A model generated the notes under the pieces. The model was not told where the DNA came from. It saw nothing but the letters and a program-made list of their open reading frames with translations, and ran no database searches. From Haplomitrium mnioides (Eukaryota > Marchantiophyta > Haplomitriopsida > Calobryales): a stretch of 33,260 nucleotides of DNA. Position 1 is the first letter of the stretch. Every line of letters starts with the position of its first letter. Both the position numbers and the translations under genes were made by a program. Positions 27,909 to 33,260 of the stretch are shown here, piece by piece. The stretch covers positions 1 through 33,260 of the forward strand of contig JBNGIS010033563.1 of assembly GCA_049999725.1 (NCBI GenBank), read 5' to 3'.

Positions 27909-29104
27909 AAAACAGCTTTTCTTAATGAAGTTCTGCAAGAAGAAGTTTATATGACCATTCCTGAAGGTTTACAGTCCAAAGATCCTACCTTAGTCTGTAA
28001 ACTACAGAAATCCATCTATGGTCTTAAACAGTCTTCCAACACATGGTACCATAAAATTGATTCTGTTTTACTTGTTCTTGGTTTTAAACGCAACCCAGCT
28101 GATCCCAACAATTATTATCTCAGATGTACCCATGGCTATCTCATTCTTGGTTCACATGTGGATGACACAGTTTTGGCCTCAAGCAGTTTACCATTACTCC
28201 AATGGGTAAAAGACTAACTGCAAGGCCAATTCCAGATGACTGATATGGGTCCTATCCATCATTGTCTGACAATTCAAATTCTCAGAAACACAGAGGAAGG
28301 CTGGATTCGCCTTTCCCAGCCTCTATATAAAAGACAAAAGCTTAAAGAGTTCACCATGGAAGATTGCAAACCTGTATCCACTCATGTTGACCCAGGAAGC
28401 AAACTTACTCATCTCAACTCCCCCCTTACTCCTGAAGAGTTGCAACAGAGTGCAGTAGGTTCACTAATGTAGGCTATGGTCTGTACAAGACCTGATCTGT
28501 CTAATGCAGTTAGTTCAGTAGCCCAGCATATGGCTAAACCTGGTCCTCAACACTTGAGCGCATATTTTGTTATTTGCAAGGCACACTTCATGTTTATCTA
28601 CAGTACTCTGAGACTCCTTCCATTCCAAAGCTCTTTGGTTATACTGATGCTGATTGGGGAGGTGATCTGGATGCCAGAAAGTCCACCTCTGGTTATTGTT
28701 TTCTGTATGCAGGAGGATCATCAGTTGGACTTCCAAGAAGCAAACGTCTGTCGCCTTATCAAGCACTGAGGTAGAATACATGGCTTAAGCTTACCAAAGC
28801 ATCAACAGAGGCCCTATGGTTGAGGAAACTCATGCATGGACTTGATCTCACTCAAAGAGGTCCTACTAGCCTCTTCTGTGACAATCAGAGTGACATAGCT
28901 CTCTTAACATCTACAAAATTTCATGAGAGGACAAAACATATCGACATCCAGTACCACTTTATCCAAGATCAGATCACAAATGGAAATATTCTAGACTTTT
29001 ATTGTGCCACCAAGCACATGTTTGCTGATATATTCACGAAGGGATTACCTGCTAGTCAGCACTCCTTTCTTATGACTAAGATTGGACTGTTAGGAGGAGA
29101 TTAG
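27909..29104 (+). pseudogene. Copia B Pol: reverse transcriptase C-terminal half and RNase H
   Basis: RT resumes with AFLNEVLQEEVYMTIPEGLQ, LQKSIYGLKQSSNTWYHKID and the catalytic block HVDDTVLAS, where copia usually has YVDD. A TAA ends the first stretch near 28217. Reading continues in the 28236 frame (DMGPIHHCLTIQILRNTEEG, CKPVSTHVDPG, QQSAVGSLM), then a TAG near 28472 and CTRPDLSNAVSSVAQHMAKP. After a frame change, RNase H reads GYTDADWGGDLDARKSTSGY; a further shift near 28775 leads to TKASTEALWLRKLM, LFCDNQSDIALL, HIDIQYHFIQDQ and ADIFTKGLPASQ. It ends GLLGGD at 29104, like copia A. Confidence 0.9.
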
Positions 29105-29116
29105 TACTAGCTGGTT

Positions 29117-29125
29117 AAGTGGGAG
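29117..29125 (+). other. Polypurine tract of copia B
   Basis: AAGTGGGAG immediately precedes the 3' LTR, as in copia A. Confidence 0.85.
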
Positions 29126-29439
29126 TATTAAAGTTCCTGTTAGAGATTAGTTAAGTTAACCAGCTTGACTAATAACAGGATATTGCAACAGGATGTTACA
29201 TCAGCATTAGATCTAACTAGTTTGAAAATAACTAGTGTGATATTATCCAGATCAGGACATGTGACTCTTGGGAGCCATAGCTCTTAGGATCTCCAGTAGA
29301 TTGAGAGCTTAGTCTCAAATCTATTTAAGTCTGATGTCATACGCAATAAATAACTTATGAAAGTAAAGTCATTGTGATACAATTTGAATTTAACTTTGTG
29401 TTAGCACTCACATTTGGATGATTCACTTGAAGTTCAACA
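29126..29439 (+). repeat. 3' LTR of copia B
   Basis: It matches 12822-13130 with about nine substitutions, a 14-bp insertion near 29186 and small deletions. It ends GAAGTTCAACA, followed by GGCAG, the partner of GGCAA at 12817. Confidence 0.92.
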
Positions 29440-30129
29440 GGCAGCTCCTGGAGATGCTATGTGTCATCACTAGAGAGCTTCCTAAAACATTACGATTTTT
29501 TGTCTCAGGGAACAAAAGCAAGGAGGCATGTGATCCCACCTGCATGTCGGTACAAGGAAAAATTCTTGAAGCAGCCATTGAGCTGCTCATTTGTCCATAC
29601 ATCATTGAAGCAGCATCGAGCAGGTGCTGACCATATTTGCTGGCACCCATAGATTTGACTGGGTGCCCACTGAAATCCACCCGACTGCTGGTATTGTAAA
29701 GTACATATAAATCGACAGAGGCCCTGCTCATCACATCCTCATTTGCAATCACATTCAAAGTGTCTCACAGTGTATCTGTGTTTGAGGCATCCCTAGGAGA
29801 TTCGTGACTAGGAGGAGGTCATGTTCTGCTACAGCAGGAAGACCTGCAAAATGTGCTACATTTTTGTGGCTGAAAAGAAATCACGAAGTGTCTTACTTTT
29901 TCTTACTTAGGAGGTCACATTGCATGGCTGTTTTCCACCCACAGCAGGAAACTCACAACCTTACGATTTTGGCCAGAGGAAGGATGCAGAGTTTGTGTCC
30001 TGATTCTGCAGTCGCACTCATATTTCATGGACACACTGATGTTCTGTGTTTTTTCTCTTTTCTGCGATTCTCATCCTTTGTGGTTATTTGCTGCTGTATT
30101 AACATAAAGTCATATTGATAATTCCAACA
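29440..30129 (+). mobile_element. TGTTGG-family LTR, 3' part (level 1), continues 12658-12821
   Basis: GGCAGCTCC at its start continues the LTR text interrupted at 12821. Its middle matches the solo LTR at 5700-5800: GCTGGTATTGTAAA, then a TATA box (CATATAAA, 29704-29711) and CATCCTCATTTGCAA. It ends TTGATAATTCCAACA at 30129, followed by the target duplication TATGA (30130-30134) that pairs with 12653-12657. Internal ORFs are not genes. Confidence 0.9.
29704..29711 (+). promoter_or_regulatory. TATA box of the level-1 LTR
   Basis: CATATAAA lies in GTAAAGTACATATAAATCG and aligns with TATATAAA at 5747 in the solo LTR. Confidence 0.55.
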
Positions 30130-30134
30130 TATGA

Positions 30135-30457
30135 GGTTTCCCACAGCACTCTGATATATATAGTTATGAAGTTGTGGAGAGTAAAACTAACCACAAAAAC
30201 AAATAAATGGAAGCTGCAATAGTCTAGAAAAAACCTACACACATCACAACTGCGCACACATAGAGTGAAGCCTTCACACACTCTGATATAGTACCTTTGA
30301 CATCTTAGCGTTCTCTTTTTCTGTTTCAGGGCATCCTTCATCAGATAGTTTCTTTGCAGTTTCCATGGGAGTAGAAATTGGTTTGCGGTCTTGCATATTG
30401 AATTTCTTTAGGATTTGTCAGATATATCTGTATTGATCAGGTCTGATCCAACCTTTA
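30135..30457 (-). pseudogene. Copia RT fragment, minus strand, right part (level 0 of the nest)
   Basis: Read on the minus strand from 30457: KGWIRPDQYRYI, a stop, QILKKFNMQDRKPISTPMET (RT thumb), and KLSDEGCPETEKENAKMSKV. It is cut by a retroposon copy at 30159-30278 and then continues YQSAVGNLI into the nest border at 30135. The frame resumes at 12652 as CTRPDLSYAVG, with a one-base loss. This direct continuity over 17.5 kb is strong evidence that the nest lies inside one copia copy. Sequence at 30767 and beyond may hold more of it (QILINKGW is read across the next insertion). Confidence 0.82.
30159..30278 (-). mobile_element. Unnamed retroposon, copy 2 (120 bp), 12-bp target duplication
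   Basis: It is flanked by exact CACTCTGATATA at 30147-30158 and 30279-30290. It has the same fixed left end as the other copies (TAGTTATGAAGTTGTGGAGAG) and is truncated on the right after CACATAGAGTGAAGCC. It splits the copia RT between the KV and YQSAVG codons. Confidence 0.88.
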
Positions 30458-30766
30458 TTAGTTATGAAGTTGTGGAGAGCAAAACTAACCACAACAACAA
30501 TTAAATGGAAGCTGCAATAGTCTAGGAAAAACCTACAAATATCACAACTGTGCACACATAGAGTGCAGCCTGGACAATGTGGTGTCAGACACAAAGTTTC
30601 AGACTATTCAGCCTCATCATGTGTAGCAGTGACAAGCTGCCACAACTTCCTGCTGGTTTCGTCAGTTCCCGACAGCAGGTCCTGATCAATCGTCATACTG
30701 AGTTTCTGCCACTTTCCGGAAGTAACGGGGAAACTCAGTCATGGTGATGCCCACCAAGAATCCAAC
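30458..30766 (-). mobile_element. Unnamed retroposon, copy 3 (about 309 bp)
   Basis: It is nearly identical to copy 1 (9487-9802), lacking about 8 bp near its right end (GATGCCCACC against GATGCCTAGCACTCCACC). No clear target duplication is visible. Copia sequence appears to continue on its right side. Confidence 0.82.
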
Positions 30767-30977
30767 TAATCAAAATCTGTCAACTCTCAAGCATCAGCTT
30801 GCGACATTATTCATTTCACTTTAGTTTGATCTTGTGAAGCAAACATCCAAGAGCATAACTCCCAGAGAGGTCTGCTGAAAGGTTAGTGATTGGGGCCTTC
30901 TGCACCCTGAACATAGCACATGAAACGCATCACTGGTGACTACTTGGATGCAGAACATCCGCTAAAGTCACTGAATA
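30767..30977. other. Unassigned, possibly more of the minus-strand copia
   Basis: Next to copy 3 the minus strand can be read QILINKGW across the insertion, matching copia IQIL...GWI. Beyond about 30 bp no copia block is recognisable. Confidence 0.35.
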
Positions 30978-31134
30978 TATTAGTTATGAAGTTGTGGAGA
31001 GCAAAACTAACCACAAAAACAATTAAATGGAAGCTGCAATAGTCTAGGAAAAACCTACACACATCACAACTGTGCACGCATAGAGTGCAGCCTGGACAAT
31101 GTGGTGTCAGACACAAAGTTTCAGACTATTCAGT
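30978..31134 (-). mobile_element. Unnamed retroposon, copy 4 (about 155 bp)
   Basis: It shares the fixed left end and matches copies 1 and 3 up to CAGACTATTCAG, where it is truncated. No clear target duplication is visible by eye. Confidence 0.82.
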
Positions 31135-32397
31135 TTCTTATAGAATACCATTGTCTATTTTGATGGAACTACTTCATCAATTGCATTAGCCCTATAAAAT
31201 TATTTGTAATATTAAATTAGCTAATCATTTTAATCTTGCAATTGAACTTATTTATTGATATACTTATTAGAAATCTTGCCCATTCAGAGTAAAAGTTTTT
31301 TCTGTGTGACTTTACTCTTTGGCACATTGAATCAATAAAACATATTATTAATGTTATTATTATACTGAGATATCACTGCCTAAGTTAGATGTCTCTTTCG
31401 CTCTTCACTTGTAAATTGGTATTTTATTTTTCATCCTTAACCTCCTTTGCTTTTATCTTGTACTTTATCATCTTCAAGCATCTTATTTACTTTAGTTTGT
31501 ATTTGAATTTTCAAAGTTCTATTTGTATCTTCTTGTATTTTTTGTATTTTCTTGTGTAGGTTTTTTGAGTTCTCAAATCGCGTCTTCAAGATATATTTTG
31601 CTTTCATTAGGCATTTGCTGTGAGGTTTAATTACTTGACAATCTTGAAAGTGTCACATTTGTTTGTTTGTTGCTAAGTACATTGAGAGAAAGCCCAAGAA
31701 GGGTAATTTTAAAAGTCAAGTTGGAACCTATCCAAGTTGTGGCCTTTTTTGAATGGACACTTGTAACAATTCAATTTCACAGGTTGCTTATTCCTTTTCC
31801 TCTGCCTACTTTCTCTTTGTCTTTGTCTTGCTTATTTAAAAAACAGTCTCTAATTTATTGGACTGATTGAGAACCTAGACAGACTGCTTGGCCTTCAAGG
31901 TATGCATGCATGGGAGTTTGGCATGAGATGTTTTCCATCACCTCCACCAAAAATGTCCCTCATCAGTTTCATCCACATGAGATGGGGTCGCAGGAATTCC
32001 CCCTTACCAACAAACATAAATTCGATCACAGCCAGAGGACCTAGGGACCTCACTGCCACTACTTTGTTCCCCAAGCTTCCACGCAATGAAGCTCATGCAA
32101 GGAAAATTGTGCTTCTGTGCCCAAGGACTCCACCTACTCGGGCTGAATAATTTACACTTTCCCTGCCCCAGGCTGTTGGGGAGTCAAGCTGATGTGAGTG
32201 AATTTGCATTTCTGTGCCCCAAGGACTCCCGTTGAGGAGTCACGTAGGATAGTGGATTGGCTCGGTGCCCATAAAAAAGCTGTCTGCTACAGAAAGAGGA
32301 GGGCAAACCAAGACTTAAAAGACCAAGGCTCTCGATGCTCTCTCCCCGAATTCCCTCCCTCACCTGGCCCTTGTCATTTCCCACCTTTTTTTCCTGT
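31135..32397. other. AT-rich then mixed stretch, no gene recognised
   Basis: 31135-31860 is strongly AT-rich with many T-runs and no sustained reading frame. 31867-32397 is more GC-rich. CTTCTGTGCCCAAGGACTCC near 32111 is repeated as TTCTGTGCCCCAAGGACTCC near 32210, a short local duplication. ORFs on both strands here match nothing I know. Confidence 0.5.
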
Positions 32398-32420
32398 TAG
32401 AATAGAATAGAATAGAATTC
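32398..32420. repeat. TAGAA microsatellite (LINE tail)
   Basis: There are four TAGAA units followed by TTCGATTAAAG. The position, right after the 3' UTR of the minus-strand LINE, marks it as the element's tail. Confidence 0.75.
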
Positions 32421-32596
32421 GATTAAAGTCCAGAGCCAGCCCTAGGGCCATAAGGACTGAGAGTACAATGCGCACAAGAGTGCGGAGGGGTGCAAAAACA
32501 GAAGTAAGCTAAAAATTGTTTTAACTGAAAACAGTTGAGCGGGGACAAACCCGCTTGTGAGTCATATGCTCACTCTCTCGTCACTAATCTCTATGT

Positions 32597-33260
32597 CTAA
32601 TCTGTCTGTTTCTGAGATCTAAGCACCATGAGTTCCCAGAAGAAGAGTGCCAGCCAACATTGATCATGATATTTGAGAAATTGTTGTACTGTCCCATTCT
32701 GTTCTACAAAAAGTCCATGATACCTTCCCCGGATTTCATATTATCTGGGGCAACAGAAGATGATGTGGTGTTCATCTTCGGTGACTTGTAGATTGCATTG
32801 GAGGCACAGCACCTTCTCAGGTCGGACTTTGTTGTCGATCTTGGACCATTTGGTTGTTTCACATCTCAGCCGATGAGATCCAGTACAAAGTTGTGTGAGG
32901 GTCTGGACCAGCTTAAGTGACATGTTGCTCGTCAAGTATTGTTGGATTTGCCTTGAGGGAGTGTTGTTGACGAGCGCCTTGTACTTGACAGTTCGGGATG
33001 CCGCACTGTAGGATTGCCATATGACTGTGAAGTAATGTGTTGATAGATGGTCCATCAGCACTTTTCCTGATTGTTTCAGAAGATCATCTATATCCAGTCC
33101 CCATCTTTTCAGCCATTTCTGGCATTGATTGTACCAATTTGTGGGGTCTCCAGGAGCTGCCTGACGAGATGCCTCCATAGCCATTGCTGGGTATCTGGCA
33201 GGTGTAGTGTCTCGGATCGATTGCAGGTATGTGACAAGTGTCATCACTGCGTGCGCCTCA
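32597..33260 (-). pseudogene. LINE ORF C-terminus with Cys/His cluster, one nonsense codon
   Basis: The minus frame is open from the window edge (33260) to a TAA at 32741-32743. It carries the motif series typical of the post-RT tail: QYLTSNMSLKLVQTLTQL, TGSHRLRCETTKW, and the zinc-binding cluster VLCLQCNLQVTEDEHHIIFC ending CCPR. The same frame continues after the TAA with YEIRGRYHGLF and VQQFLKYHDQCWL to a TAG at 32597-32599. That continuation has the look of the usual end of these proteins, so the TAA is a single nonsense change. No start codon is in the window; GTG at 33245-33247 is only where an ORF finder would begin. The RT domain is off the window. Confidence 0.78.

Larger units (their letters stand above)
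12822..29439 (+). mobile_element. Copia B: Ty1/copia element split by LINE insertions (level 2)
   Basis: Its LTRs are at 12822-13130 and 29126-29439. The target duplication is GGCAA at 12817-12821 and GGCAG at 29440-29444, one mismatch. Surviving parts are the leader, gag and protease (13791-15076), a GAG pre-integrase piece (15097-15210), the Pol linker and RT start (26098-26825), and RT end plus RNase H (27909-29104). The integrase core is missing. The LTRs differ by about nine substitutions and several indels, including a 14-bp insert in the 3' LTR, so copia B is older than copia A. Stops and frameshifts are scattered through every part. Confidence 0.9.
32398..33260 (-). mobile_element. 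3' end of a minus-strand LINE with pentanucleotide tail
   Basis: The LINE ORF end (32597-33260), a 180-bp 3' UTR and a tail of about four TAGAA units (32398-32417, TTCTA on the sense strand) are in the expected order. A short-repeat tail instead of poly(A) separates this LINE from the L1-type LINEs A, B and C. Its 5' part is off the window. It is probably the same kind of element as the RT fragments at 1060-2230 and 10279. Confidence 0.72.

Noticed and set aside
31902-32410. Small ORFs on both strands as host genes
   Set aside because: They are short, mutually overlapping and contain no known motif.
1-33260. CRISPR array, tRNA, rRNA, bacterial defence or secondary-metabolite system
   Set aside because: No regular short repeats with unique spacers, no cloverleaf or rRNA core seen, and no prokaryotic operon layout. 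The content is eukaryotic retroelements and gene scraps.

Overview
The window looks like nuclear DNA from a land plant with a large, repeat-rich genome. Three observations support this. The Ty1/copia elements use a TGGTATCAGAGC primer-binding site. The L1-type LINEs have a plant-style ORF1 ending in a CCHC knuckle. Three host gene remnants resemble plant families: an organellar ssDNA-binding (OSB-like) protein, ATP-citrate lyase subunit B and a PC-esterase. A seed-free plant such as a fern or lycophyte is a guess. I see no bacterial operon, CRISPR array, tRNA or rRNA. No protein-coding gene is both certain and intact.

Layout, left to right. 1-254 is the 3' end of an LTR of a family starting TGTTGG (here called the TGTTGG family), joined to a copia reverse transcriptase (RT) fragment (255-830). 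830-2230 holds minus-strand pieces of a second kind of LINE, partly duplicated in tandem together with an LTR fragment. 2234-5027 is a compact copia element (copia A): two LTRs, gag and RNase H only, with a 5-bp target-site duplication (TSD). 5110-7190 carries exon-like pieces of an OSB-like gene on the minus strand, with a complete solo LTR (5378-6347, TSD AGACC) in an intron. 7200-9260 is unassigned DNA with small tandem repeats. 9268-9459 is an ATP-citrate lyase B fragment. 9487-9802 is one copy of an unnamed truncated retroposon. 11233-12366 is a minus-strand PC-esterase ORF abutting a minus-strand copia RNase H fragment.

12653-30134 is a nest of insertions. The minus-strand copia fragment (level 0) is split by a TGTTGG-family LTR (level 1, TSD TATGA). 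That LTR is split by copia B (level 2, LTRs 12822-13130 and 29126-29439, TSD GGCAA/GGCAG). Copia B contains two L1-type LINEs (level 3): LINE-B, about 15215-26097, and the 5'-truncated LINE-C, 26826-27908. LINE-B itself carries an ORF1-only LINE (LINE-A, 16909-19854, TSD GAGAAGCTAAAG) in its 5' region and another TGTTGG-family LTR (22783-23691) between its endonuclease and RT (level 4). Matching target-site duplications or resumed reading frames support most of these joins.

30135-31134 returns to the minus-strand copia, cut by three more copies of the truncated retroposon. 31135-32397 is AT-rich, unassigned DNA. 32398-33260 is the 3' end of a minus-strand LINE with a pentanucleotide tail. All retroelement proteins seen are broken or incomplete, so none looks autonomous. 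The only long uninterrupted host ORF is the PC-esterase, and its 5' end coincides with a transposon junction.
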